Assembly (NCBI GenBank): GCA_040511595.1
Contig: JBEVGU010000138.1
Span: 1 to 22,366 of the forward strand
From: JAOUEA01 sp040511595
Lineage (GTDB): Bacteria > Actinomycetota > UBA4738 > HRBIN12
Length of the DNA stretch: 22,366 bases
Reading direction: 5' to 3'
Shown here: piece by piece, positions 14,617-22,317 of the stretch
How the letters are laid out: each line of letters starts with the position of its first letter
How positions within the stretch are numbered: the first letter of the stretch is position 1
The notes under the pieces: model-generated
What the model was told of the DNA's origin: nothing
Database searches by the model: none
Seen by the model: the letters and a program-made list of their open reading frames with translations, nothing else
Program-made: the position numbers and the translations under genes

Positions 14617-17196
14617 TCACCGGCCCTTCGTCGCGCCGGCCACGCGCCGGGATCCGAGGGGCGGCTCCATGACGCATTCCTCTGGCGGCACGTCGGCCCG
14701 CATGCCGCGGAACGACGGCGCGCGCATCTTCCGCGTGCTCTTGGTCATCTCGAGGTATCGCACCTCGCAGACGAGCTCCGGCTCCACGAAGGTCGCGCCC
14801 TTCACGGCGGCCAGGTCCGGGTCGTCGATCGGCGCGTCCGGTCGCGCGAGCGGTTCGAGCTCCGCCATGAGGACCCCGAGCATGCGATCGGTGAAGCCCG
14901 ACCCGACCTGCCCGACCCATCGCAGCTCGCCGTCGTCGATCGCGCCCACGAGGAGCGCCCCGAACGACCCGGCGCGCCCGCCCTTGCCCGGTGTCCATCC
15001 CAGGATCACGCAGGCCTGGGTGTTCATGATCTTGATCTTGCGCCAGTCGGGGCTGCGCCGCCCGGGGAGGTACGGCGAGCCGGTCCGCTTCGCCATCACT
15101 CCCTCGAGGCCGAGTCCGCTCGCGGTCTTCGTGAAGTCCTTGCCGTCTCCTTGGACGTGGGTCGTCACCTGGAGCCGGTGGTCCTGTTCCACGACCAGCT
15201 CGAGCAGCTCGCGGCGCTGCTCGAGGGTGAGGCCGGTGGTCTCCCGTCCGTCGAGCCAGAGCAGATCGAAGACGACCAGCGAGACGGGAGTCGACTTGGC
15301 TGCGCGGGCGATCGCGCGCTGCCCCGTGAGGTTCATGCGCTGCTGCAGGACCTCGAACGACGGCCGGCCCGCGTCGTCGAAGGCGACGATCTCGCCGTCG
15401 ATCACGGCGTTCACCTGGTCGACGAGCTCGTGCACCATGCGCAGCTCCGGGTACTGCTCGGTCGCGTCGCGCCCGGTTCGCGTGCGCAGCACGGTCTCGC
15501 CGGTCGAGAGCTCGGCGACGCACCGGATGCCGTCGAGCTTCGGCTCGAACCACCACCCCGGGTCGTCGAAGGTCTCCCACCCGCCCTCGGCGAGCATCGG
15601 CTCGAAGCGCGGCGGGGCGGCGATCAAGGGCGCGGTCTGTGCGCTCGCGAGGAACGCCAGCCAGTCGCGGTTCGTCTTCACGAAATGGAACTCGAGCCCG
15701 GGATACCGGCGGCCGTGCAAGATGCACGAGACCTTCGTGTCGGTCCACTCGATCGGCTCATACCAGCCGTCGTCGAAGATGCGGACCTCGCCCGCTCCGT
15801 AGTGCCCTTCTGGGATCGTGCCCTCGAACTTCCCGTACTCGAGCGGGTGCACCTCGGTCTGCACGGCGAGCCGCTTGTCGCCTTTGGCCGTCGGGAGCCC
15901 CTTCGGCACGGCCCACGAGGGCAGGCCGCCGTCGCGTTCCAACCGCACGTCGTAGTGCAGGCGCGTCGCGCGGTGCTTGTGGATCACGAACGAGTTGCCG
16001 CTCGGCGTGACCTCGCCCGGCGCCGGCTCCGTGGTGCCCTCAGGCCCGAAGTCCCGACGGCGCACGTACTCGAACAAGGCCGGGTCCTTCGAGGCGGCCG
16101 CGATCTCCTCGGACGTCCGGTCGGCGACGCTTTTCGCCGCGGTTCGGGGGAGCGGGGCGTCGATGCCTGCGACCGCGCCGTCTCCGTCCGACGGGTCGAC
16201 ACCGACCGCCTCGAGCGCCGCCGTCAGGTCCACCGCCACCGTGCGGACGCCCTCGAACAGGTCGCCGACGCGTCCGAACCGCTCCCACACGTTGTCGATT
16301 CGGAAGTCCGTCGGCTCGAAGCCACCCTCGAACACCTCGTCCCACGTGAGCGGTGTCGAGACCGGGGCCCGCGGTTCCGGACGAAGCGAATAGGCGGCCG
16401 AGATGTTCGCCCCGGAGCGGTTCATGTTGTGGTCGATGAAGATCTTGCCGGTGCGGTCGGCGATCTTCCACGCCATCGTCACCCGGTCGGGGTCGGCGTC
16501 CCTGATCAGCCGGCCCGCGCTGCCGACGAACGCTCGCACGGTGTCGTAGGAGTACGTGCCTCGCGTCACCGGCACGTAGATCTGCAGGCCCGTCGCTCCG
16601 CTCGTCTTGGGGAACGCCGTGATGCCCAGCTGATCGAGCAGCACCTTGATGTGTCGGGCGACGACGAGCACGTCCTCGTACGTGTAGGGCTCGAACGGAT
16701 CGAGGTCGAAGAACAGGTAGTCGGGGTGGCCGACATCGGCGCAGTGGGAGTGCAGGGGGTGGAACTCGATGCATCCGAGGTTCGCGATGTACAACAGCCC
16801 CGCGGCGTCGACGATCGTGAGGTAGTCGATCTCGCCGCCCTTCGCCTCCTCGCTGTGCACGACGCACCGGCCGAGCCAGTCCGGCGTGTGCGAGGGAGCC
16901 GACTTCTCGTAGAAGAACGGTCCGTCGATGCCGTCCGGCATGCGCTTCATCGTGAGCGGCCGCTCGGTGAGGTGGGGCACGATCAGCGACGCGACGTTGA
17001 AGTAGTAGGCGACCAGGTCGCCTTTCGTATACCCCTCGTCCGGCCAGAAGATCTTCGTGAGGTTGGACAGGCGGAGCTCGCGGCCGTCGACTTCGGTCCA
17101 CCACGCGTCGCCGTCACGGGTTGCCTCGAGAGCGTGCGGCATCTCGACCGTGAAGGCCTCCTTCGAGGTGCGCGCCCGCTTGCGCTTGGCCGACAT
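14617..17196 (-). CDS. ligD: Multifunctional ATP-dependent DNA ligase LigD (POL-PE-LIG)
   Basis: This is an 859-residue protein with ATG at 17196. The domain order matches mycobacterial LigD. The primase-polymerase (about 38-330) has metal ligands Asp164 and Asp166 (FFDLDPFE) and Asp255 (IDHNMNRSG). The 3'-phosphoesterase (about 400-510) keeps His408, His414, Asp416, Arg418, His450 and Tyr454, matching the known active-site spacing. The ligase (about 525-850) has the adenylated Lys553 in EPKLDGIR, DGE (600-602) and LEGVMAKRTGSPYL. It fills, trims and seals double-strand breaks with Ku. The polymerase motif TSGATGLQIYVPV has Gln205 where many family members have His. A longer open frame to 17406 is rejected because a -10-like TAGCAT sits seven bases before 17196. 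Confidence 0.96.
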   Translation of the reverse strand: MSAKRKRARTSKEAFTVEMPHALEATRDGDAWWTEVDGRELRLSNLTKIFWPDEGYTKGDLVAYYFNVASLIVPHLTERPLTMKRMPDGIDGPFFYEKSAPSHTPDWLGRCVVHSEEAKGGEIDYLTIVDAAGLLYIANLGCIEFHPLHSHCADVGHPDYLFFDLDPFEPYTYEDVLVVARHIKVLLDQLGITAFPKTSGATGLQIYVPVTRGTYSYDTVRAFVGSAGRLIRDADPDRVTMAWKIADRTGKIFIDHNMNRSGANISAAYSLRPEPRAPVSTPLTWDEVFEGGFEPTDFRIDNVWERFGRVGDLFEGVRTVAVDLTAALEAVGVDPSDGDGAVAGIDAPLPRTAAKSVADRTSEEIAAASKDPALFEYVRRRDFGPEGTTEPAPGEVTPSGNSFVIHKHRATRLHYDVRLERDGGLPSWAVPKGLPTAKGDKRLAVQTEVHPLEYGKFEGTIPEGHYGAGEVRIFDDGWYEPIEWTDTKVSCILHGRRYPGLEFHFVKTNRDWLAFLASAQTAPLIAAPPRFEPMLAEGGWETFDDPGWWFEPKLDGIRCVAELSTGETVLRTRTGRDATEQYPELRMVHELVDQVNAVIDGEIVAFDDAGRPSFEVLQQRMNLTGQRAIARAAKSTPVSLVVFDLLWLDGRETTGLTLEQRRELLELVVEQDHRLQVTTHVQGDGKDFTKTASGLGLEGVMAKRTGSPYLPGRRSPDWRKIKIMNTQACVILGWTPGKGGRAGSFGALLVGAIDDGELRWVGQVGSGFTDRMLGVLMAELEPLARPDAPIDDPDLAAVKGATFVEPELVCEVRYLEMTKSTRKMRAPSFRGMRADVPPEECVMEPPLGSRRVAGATKGR

Positions 17197-17203
17197 GGCT
17201 TCG

Positions 17204-17209
17204 ATGCTA
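17204..17209 (-). promoter_or_regulatory. -10-like element for ligD (leaderless)
   Basis: TAGCAT on the minus strand ends seven bases before the ligD ATG at 17196, and no ribosome site lies between. Spacing is the same as at the PAP2 gene. No -35 box is clear. Confidence 0.42.
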
Positions 17210-17278
17210 GCGGGGCAGGCGGTGGGCCGGTCCCCGCGGACCCCCGCCTCGACCGATCGCCTGGAGAAGGAGAGGACG

Positions 17279-17530
17279 ATGGACGACTGGTTGGCGAAGG
17301 CCGCGGGCGCGCTCGGGGTCGACGCGCTCGATGACGACACGCAGCGACGCCTGCTCGGCGTGGCGCGAGACGTCGCCCACGGCGTGGAGCGCAAGCTCAC
17401 GCCCATCGCGACCTATCTGCTGGGCGCAGCCGTCGAGCGCCGCGTCGCGGCGGGTGAGGACCGGGCGTCGGCGCTGGCGTCGGCCGTCGGCGAGCTGGAG
17501 CGGGCGATCGACGCCGATCACGGCGGGTAG
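17279..17530 (+). CDS. DUF6457-like small protein
   Basis: This is an 83-residue protein with ATG at 17279 and a purine-rich ribosome site (GGAGAAGGAGAGG, 17263-17275). It reads DDWLAKAAGALGVDALDDDT near the start, then LLGVARDVAHGVERKLTPIA and TYLLGAAVERRVAAG. This resembles the actinobacterial DUF6457 family of about 80-90 residues, which I recall being found beside molybdenum-cofactor genes or alone. It is all helical, with no catalytic motif. It lies between the divergent ligD and ku genes and could share a transcript with ku, though a separate promoter for ku is likely at 17559. There is no evidence that it takes part in end joining. Confidence 0.75.
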   Translation: MDDWLAKAAGALGVDALDDDTQRRLLGVARDVAHGVERKLTPIATYLLGAAVERRVAAGEDRASALASAVGELERAIDADHGG

Positions 17531-17558
17531 GACCCGAAAGCGAGTCGGCGACAGAGGA

Positions 17559-17564
17559 TAGACT
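17559..17564 (+). promoter_or_regulatory. -10-like element for ku
   Basis: TAGACT lies 53 bases before the ku ATG. The intervening leader holds a hairpin, CCCGCC (17576-17581) and GGCGGG (17586-17591) with loop GCGT, followed by ribosome site CGGAGG (17605-17610). A -35 box at the usual distance is not convincing. Confidence 0.4.
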
Positions 17565-17617
17565 CTGGGTTTCCGCCCGCCGCGTGGCGGGAACGCGACT
17601 CCCTCGGAGGGATTCCC

Positions 17618-18529
17618 ATGCCAAGAGCGATGTGGAAGGGGGCCATCTCGTTCGGCCTCGTGACGATCCCGGTCGCCGTCTACCCGGCGACCGAGGAGAA
17701 GACCCTGCGCTTCAACCAGCTGCACGACGAGGACACGGGGCGCATCCGGTACAAGCGCGTGTGCGAGAAGGACGGCGAAGTCGTCGACTACGAGCACATC
17801 GTGAAGGGCTACGAGTACGAGAAGGACCGCTACGTCGTCCTCACCGACGAGGACTTCGACGCCGTGCCGATCGAATCGAGCCGGGCGATCGATATCCAGC
17901 AGTTCGTCGACCTCGATGAGATCGATCCGATGATGTTCAAGAAGTCCTACTACCTGGCGCCCGACGAGACCGGCGCCAAGGCCTATGCGCTGCTTCGCGA
18001 GGCCATGACTCAGGACAACAAGGTCGGCATCGCAAAGGTCAGCTTCCGCGACAAGGAGCATCTCGCGGCCCTGCGGTTCTCGGGCGACGCGTTCGTGCTC
18101 GAGACGATGTACTGGCCCGACGAGATCCGCGAGGCCGACCTCGGCGACGTCGACGTGAGCGCCAAGGCGCGCGGACAGGAAGTCGAGATGGCCCGACAGC
18201 TGATCGAGAACCTCACGGCCGAGTGGGATCCCACCGAGTTCACCGACGAGTACCGCGAGGCCATGCTGAAGATCGTCGAGGCGAAGATCAACGGCGAGGA
18301 GATCGAGGTCGTCGAGGCTGAGCCCACCGCCAAGGTCGTCGATCTGATGGCCGCGTTGAAGGCCAGCGTCGCTGCCGCGAAGAAGGAAGCCGACGAACCC
18401 GAAGAGGCCTCTGACAAGAAGCCCGCGGGCAGGAAGTCGTCCGCGAAGAAGTCCACGGCGAAGAAGTCCACCGCCAAGAAGGCGGCCGCGAAGAAGACCC
18501 CCGCGCGCAAGAAGGCCGTCGGGGAGTGA
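17618..18529 (+). CDS. ku: Ku, non-homologous end-joining DNA-end-binding protein
   Basis: This is a 303-residue protein with ATG at 17618 and ribosome site CGGAGG seven bases upstream. The core Ku beta-barrel (about 1-255) starts PRAMWKGAISFGLVTIPVAV, the family hallmark, and continues with FNQLHDEDTG, YEYEKDRYVVLTDEDF, FKKSYYLAPDETGAKAYALL and the C-terminal minimal ligase-binding part. Ku forms a homodimer ring on broken DNA ends and recruits LigD, encoded 0.4 kb away on the opposite strand. The last 38 residues are a lysine-rich tail made of five-residue repeats, as in other actinobacterial Ku proteins that carry such tails for extra DNA contact. The stop overlaps the following tandem GNAT gene by GTGA. 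Confidence 0.97.
   Translation: MPRAMWKGAISFGLVTIPVAVYPATEEKTLRFNQLHDEDTGRIRYKRVCEKDGEVVDYEHIVKGYEYEKDRYVVLTDEDFDAVPIESSRAIDIQQFVDLDEIDPMMFKKSYYLAPDETGAKAYALLREAMTQDNKVGIAKVSFRDKEHLAALRFSGDAFVLETMYWPDEIREADLGDVDVSAKARGQEVEMARQLIENLTAEWDPTEFTDEYREAMLKIVEAKINGEEIEVVEAEPTAKVVDLMAALKASVAAAKKEADEPEEASDKKPAGRKSSAKKSTAKKSTAKKAAAKKTPARKKAVGE
18443..18517 (+). repeat. Fifteen-base tandem repeat encoding the Ku lysine tail
   Basis: Five consecutive five-codon units encode AKKST, AKKST, AKKAA, AKKTP and ARKKA (Ku residues 276-300). The first two units are near-identical at the DNA level (GCGAAGAAGTCCAC core), so slippage could change tail length between strains. Confidence 0.75.
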
Positions 18530-19467
18530 CGTTCCCCGAGCCGTTCCGGGCTCGCCCGGCGCGGCACGAGGACCTCGACGCATTGGTCGAGTTGCTCGAG
18601 GCTCGCGACCTGGTCGACGTGGGCTTCGTCGACCAAGCGCGCGACGAGATCCTGCAGGATTGGGCCGGGTCGTTCGTCGAGCTCGAGCGCGACACGGTCG
18701 TGGCGGAGGCCGCCGACGGGTCCATCGCGGCCTATGGTGTCGTGCTGGCGTTCGACCCGGCAGTGCAAGTCGCCGCCATGGGGAGAGTCCACCCAATCCA
18801 CGCTGGTCGCGGGCTGGGCTCGGCGATCCTCGCCGAGCAGGAACGGCGCGCCGCCGAGCGGCTCGCGACAGGCATCACGTCGCCGTTCCGGTCGAGCACG
18901 CCCTCGACCGATGAGGCGGCCCGCAGGCTCTTCACGCATCGCGGCTACCGCCACGTCCGGTCGTCGTGGCTCATGCAACGGTCGTTGCCGGCCGACGATC
19001 TGGAGCGGCCCGACCCCGACGGCATCGACTTCCGCTCGGGGAGGGCCGGCGACGAGCCACTGGTCCACGCCGTCCTCATGGAGGCCTTCCGACAGCACTT
19101 CGGGTACGAACCGGTGCCGTTCGGCGAGTGGCGCCGCTGGATGCACGAAGCACCCGGGTACGATCCGGGGCTCGCCGTACTGGCCTTCGCAGACGGCGTG
19201 CTCGCCGGCGTGTCGGTGAATTTCACTGCGGACGACGGCGCGGGCTGGGTCGGGGACCTCGGGGTCCTTCCCCGGTTCCGCCGCACGGGCATCGCGTCCG
19301 CTCTGCTCGTCCGGTCGTTCGCCGCCCTGACCGCGAGTGGGCACCACGAGGTGCGGCTCGGCGTCGACATCGAGAACGAGAGCGGTGCCACCCATCTCTA
19401 CGAAGGGGCCGGTATGAGGGTGCGCCGTCGCTTCGACACATACGAGAAGCGGCTCACGGGCGCGTAA
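18526..19467 (+). CDS. Tandem GNAT acetyltransferase (mycothiol synthase MshD-like fold)
   Basis: This is a 313-residue protein with GTG at 18526 overlapping the ku stop by GTGA. Two GNAT domains follow one another. The first (about 8-150) has VHPIHAGRGLGSAILAEQE as its acetyl-CoA loop. The second (about 165-310) has DLGVLPRFRRTGIASALLVR and the closing VDIENESGATHLYEGAGMRV segment. Two-domain GNATs of this size include mycothiol synthase MshD, but many similar proteins have other or unknown substrates. The second domain here ends in a YEKRLTG tail common to general tandem GNATs, so I do not assign mshD. The coupling to ku is tight, but a role in repair is not implied by any motif. Confidence 0.85.
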   Translation: MTFPEPFRARPARHEDLDALVELLEARDLVDVGFVDQARDEILQDWAGSFVELERDTVVAEAADGSIAAYGVVLAFDPAVQVAAMGRVHPIHAGRGLGSAILAEQERRAAERLATGITSPFRSSTPSTDEAARRLFTHRGYRHVRSSWLMQRSLPADDLERPDPDGIDFRSGRAGDEPLVHAVLMEAFRQHFGYEPVPFGEWRRWMHEAPGYDPGLAVLAFADGVLAGVSVNFTADDGAGWVGDLGVLPRFRRTGIASALLVRSFAALTASGHHEVRLGVDIENESGATHLYEGAGMRVRRRFDTYEKRLTGA

Positions 19468-19470
19468 GCT
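19465..19470 (+). promoter_or_regulatory. -10-like element for the PII gene
   Basis: TAAGCT, overlapping the last codon of the tandem GNAT gene, is 27 bases before the PII start. Ribosome site GGGAGGA (19484-19490) lies within the resulting leader. No -35 or GlnR-type site was recognised. Confidence 0.35.
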
Positions 19471-19497
19471 GATGCCCCCGTCCGGGAGGATCCAGTC

Positions 19498-19836
19498 GTG
19501 AAGCTCGTGACCGCCATCGTGAAGCCGCACCGGGTCGACGAGGTCAAGGAAGCCCTTCGCGACCTCGGGGTGAACGGCCTCACCACGACCGACGTCGAAG
19601 GGTTCGGCCGTCAGCGTGGGCACACCGAGGTGTATCGCGGCGCCGAGTACCAGGTCGACTTCGTCCCCAAGGTCAGGCTCGAGGTCCTCGTGTCCGACGG
19701 TGAGGCTCAGGGCGTGGTCGACGCGATCGTGAAGGCCGCTCGCACCGGCAAGATCGGCGACGGCAAGCTCTGGATCACCGAGGCCGAGCAGGTGATCCGC
19801 ATCCGCACCGGCGAGATGGGTCCCGACGCGGTCTGA
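19498..19836 (+). CDS. glnB: Nitrogen regulatory protein PII
   Basis: This is a 112-residue protein of exact family length. GTG at 19498 has ribosome site GGGAGGA seven bases upstream. It starts KLVTAIVKPHRVDEVKEALR, carries the T-loop GRQRGHTEVYRGAEY with the modifiable Tyr51, and ends with the ATP-binding GKIGDG...RIRTGE segment. PII is a trimer that senses 2-oxoglutarate and ATP/ADP and controls nitrogen metabolism enzymes or ammonium transport. glnD follows after 12 bases, so sensor and modifying enzyme are co-transcribed. In many actinobacteria this pair is preceded by amtB; here it is not. glnB and glnK cannot be separated by sequence alone, so the symbol is generic. Confidence 0.95.
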   Translation: MKLVTAIVKPHRVDEVKEALRDLGVNGLTTTDVEGFGRQRGHTEVYRGAEYQVDFVPKVRLEVLVSDGEAQGVVDAIVKAARTGKIGDGKLWITEAEQVIRIRTGEMGPDAV

Positions 19837-19848
19837 CCGGCGGGCTCG

Positions 19849-22317
19849 ATGATGGAGGCCCCGCTCGCCGAGCCCGTCACGAAGCTGCGCGAGGAGCTCG
19901 ATGCGCTGGACCGTGCCTACTCGCCCGGTCACCACGGCCTGTGGTCGGCGGCGCGACGCGCGGAGATGTTCGATGCCGCCCTGGTCTCGTTGTTCGAGGC
20001 CGCCGATCCCCCCTCCGGGGTCGGGCTCGCGGCCATCGGCGGCTACGGCCGGCGCCGACAACTGCCGCGCTCCGACGTCGACCTGCTGATCGCGCATGAC
20101 GGCTCCCGCCCCGATGCGGTCGCCGAGCTCACGGAACGGCTCCTGTACCCCCTGTGGGACGCGGGCTTCGAGGTCGGGCAGGCCGTGCGCACGCCGTCGG
20201 AGTGCGAGCAGGCCGCCCGCGGGCGCATCGACGCGCTCACGGCGATGCTCGACGTGCACCCCGTCGCGGGCGATCGCTCGGTGGTCGAGCGCTGCGCCGA
20301 AGTCGTCCGGTCCCTCGTCGCCCACGACGTGCCGGCGTTCGCCAGGGCGTTGCAGCTCGATGCCGCCGCTCGCGCAGAGCGTTACGGCGTCACCGCTCAC
20401 CTGCTCGAGCCCGATCTGAAGAGCGGCGCCGGCGGCCTGCGGGATGCGCACGCGGTCCGATGGATCGCTTCGGTCGCGGGTCAGGCCGTGCTTCGGACCG
20501 CCGAGCGTGAGGCGCTCGAGGCCGCCGAGGAGTTCCTGACCAGGGTCCGGAGCGCCCTCCAGTTCGAGACGGGCAAGCGGACGGACCGGCTCCCGCTCGA
20601 CCTGCAGGCTCCCATCGCGCGCGCCTTGGGCTTCACCGACGAGCCGCGCCTGATCGCGGAAGACGGGCTGATGCGGGCCGTGTTCGAGCGCGCGAAGGTG
20701 GTCTGGTGGATCTCCGAGAACGTGCTCGGCAGAGCCGAGGCCGGCGCCTCGATGCCCACCGATCCTCCGGCGCCGTTCGACGATGTCGACGGCGCGCTGG
20801 ATGCTCTGGCCTCGGTCGCCGAACGTGGCCTCCGTCCGGAGGCTCGGCTCCTGGACTCGATCGAGGCCACGCCGGTGGCGTCCCCGATCGAGTGGACCGG
20901 CCGAACCCGTAAGGCGTTCCTGCAGCTGCTGCGATCGGGCGAGGCAGGGGTCGCGGCGCTGGATGCGCTCGATCGGCTCGACTTGCTCTCACGGCTGGTG
21001 CCTGCGTGGGCCGGGGTACGTTGCCGTCCGCAACGCGATCCGTACCACCGGTTCACGGTGGACACCCACCTCACCGGTGCGCTCGCCGAGATGTGCCGCC
21101 TGCTCACGACGCCCGACGTGGACGACCCGCTGACGGCCGGCGCGCTCGCAGGCGTTCCCGACCGAGACGGGCTGCTGCTCGGGGCCCTGTTGCACGACAT
21201 CGGCAAGACCGGGGAAGGAGGGCACGTGCCGGTGGGCGCCCGCATCGCCGCTGAGACGCTGGATCACATGGGGATCCGCGGGGACTCGCGGGACCTCGCG
21301 GCGTTCATGGTCGGGGAGCACCTGCTGTTGCCCGACACCGCGACCCGCAGGGACCTCACCGACGAGAACCTGATCCTCGACGTGGCGGCGCGCATCGGAT
21401 CACCCGAGCGGTTGGCCGCTCTCGCGCTGTTGGCGAGGGTCGACGCGATCGCGACCGGGCCGGCGGCCTGGACCCCGTGGCGGCAGAGCCTCCTCGGGGA
21501 GCTCGTCACGCGCGTGCAGCGCGTGTACGAGCGGGGGCACATGGGCACCGAGCTGGCTCAGCAGCTCACCGACCGGATCGACGCCGTGCGAGGACTGCTC
21601 GCGGCGGAGCCCGACGACGCCGTCGAACGGTTCGTGTTCCGCATGCCGCGGAGCTCCTTCCTCTCCGTCGACCCGGCACGGATCGCCACGCACTACCCGA
21701 CGATCGCACCCGATGTGGGATCGACCGAGGTTCGTGCGGCCGCTCGCCCCGGCGCCAAAGCGGGCACGTACGAGGTGCTCGTCGTCGCCGCCGACCGCCC
21801 GGGGCTGCTGTCGTGGATCGCGGGCGCCGTGGCGCTTGCCGGCCTGTCGATCCTGACCGCCCAAGTGTTCACGACCGACGACGGGGTCGCGGTCGACCTG
21901 TTCGAGGTCGCGGGGATCTTCGAACCCGAGGTCGACGAGGCGCGATGGCGGGAGTTCCGGGGCGTCCTGCGGAAGGCGGTCGAGGGGCGCCTTTCCCTGG
22001 ATCATCGCGTCGCGGACAAGCGTGCCCGGTATCCGGTGCCTCGCTCCGAGGCGCTGGTCACCGTCGTCGTCGACAATGACGCGTCGGACTACTCGACCGT
22101 GATCGAGGTGGGCGCCCCCGACCGTATCGGCGTGCTCTACGACATCACGAGCGCGCTCGCGGGCCTGATGCTCGACGTGCACCTGGCGAAGGTCGTCACC
22201 TACACCGGCCGGGTCGTCGACGCCTTCTACGTGCGAGACGCCCTCGGCCGCAAGGTCGTCGAGGACGCACAGGTCGACGAGATCGAGGCGGCCGTGCTGG
22301 AACGGTTGCGCTCCTGA
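19849..22317 (+). CDS. glnD: [Protein-PII] uridylyltransferase/uridylyl-removing (or adenylylating) enzyme
   Basis: This is an 822-residue protein with ATG at 19849 (a second ATG follows directly); no strong ribosome site, so coupling to PII is likely. The nucleotidyltransferase domain is at about 55-200, with IGGYGRRRQLPRSDVDLL (63-80) and metal ligands Asp76 and Asp78. The glutamate usual before the LxPxSD block is Gln71 here. A helical linker follows, then the HD phosphohydrolase domain (about 385-530), with YHRFTVDTHL and HDIGKTGEGGH near 449-459. Two ACT domains follow (about 640-690 and 748-800), which bind glutamine. It modifies PII Tyr51 when glutamine is low and removes the group when glutamine is high. 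In actinobacteria the group is often AMP, not UMP; the sequence does not settle which. Confidence 0.93.
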   Translation: MMEAPLAEPVTKLREELDALDRAYSPGHHGLWSAARRAEMFDAALVSLFEAADPPSGVGLAAIGGYGRRRQLPRSDVDLLIAHDGSRPDAVAELTERLLYPLWDAGFEVGQAVRTPSECEQAARGRIDALTAMLDVHPVAGDRSVVERCAEVVRSLVAHDVPAFARALQLDAAARAERYGVTAHLLEPDLKSGAGGLRDAHAVRWIASVAGQAVLRTAEREALEAAEEFLTRVRSALQFETGKRTDRLPLDLQAPIARALGFTDEPRLIAEDGLMRAVFERAKVVWWISENVLGRAEAGASMPTDPPAPFDDVDGALDALASVAERGLRPEARLLDSIEATPVASPIEWTGRTRKAFLQLLRSGEAGVAALDALDRLDLLSRLVPAWAGVRCRPQRDPYHRFTVDTHLTGALAEMCRLLTTPDVDDPLTAGALAGVPDRDGLLLGALLHDIGKTGEGGHVPVGARIAAETLDHMGIRGDSRDLAAFMVGEHLLLPDTATRRDLTDENLILDVAARIGSPERLAALALLARVDAIATGPAAWTPWRQSLLGELVTRVQRVYERGHMGTELAQQLTDRIDAVRGLLAAEPDDAVERFVFRMPRSSFLSVDPARIATHYPTIAPDVGSTEVRAAARPGAKAGTYEVLVVAADRPGLLSWIAGAVALAGLSILTAQVFTTDDGVAVDLFEVAGIFEPEVDEARWREFRGVLRKAVEGRLSLDHRVADKRARYPVPRSEALVTVVVDNDASDYSTVIEVGAPDRIGVLYDITSALAGLMLDVHLAKVVTYTGRVVDAFYVRDALGRKVVEDAQVDEIEAAVLERLRS

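Noticed and set aside
15151..17334. Long plus-strand open frame (727 codons) opposite ligD
   Set aside because: It is an antisense shadow in high-GC DNA; composition is Arg/Val/Asp/Gly-rich without domains, whereas the minus strand encodes a full LigD.
17576..17591. Hairpin CCCGCC/GGCGGG considered as a terminator after the DUF6457-like gene
   Set aside because: There is no T-tract after it, and it lies between the ku -10-like element and the ku ribosome site, so it is a leader hairpin at most.
18010..20451. Long minus-strand open frame (813 codons) opposite ku, GNAT, PII and glnD
   Set aside because: Antisense shadow over four recognised genes, with biased composition.
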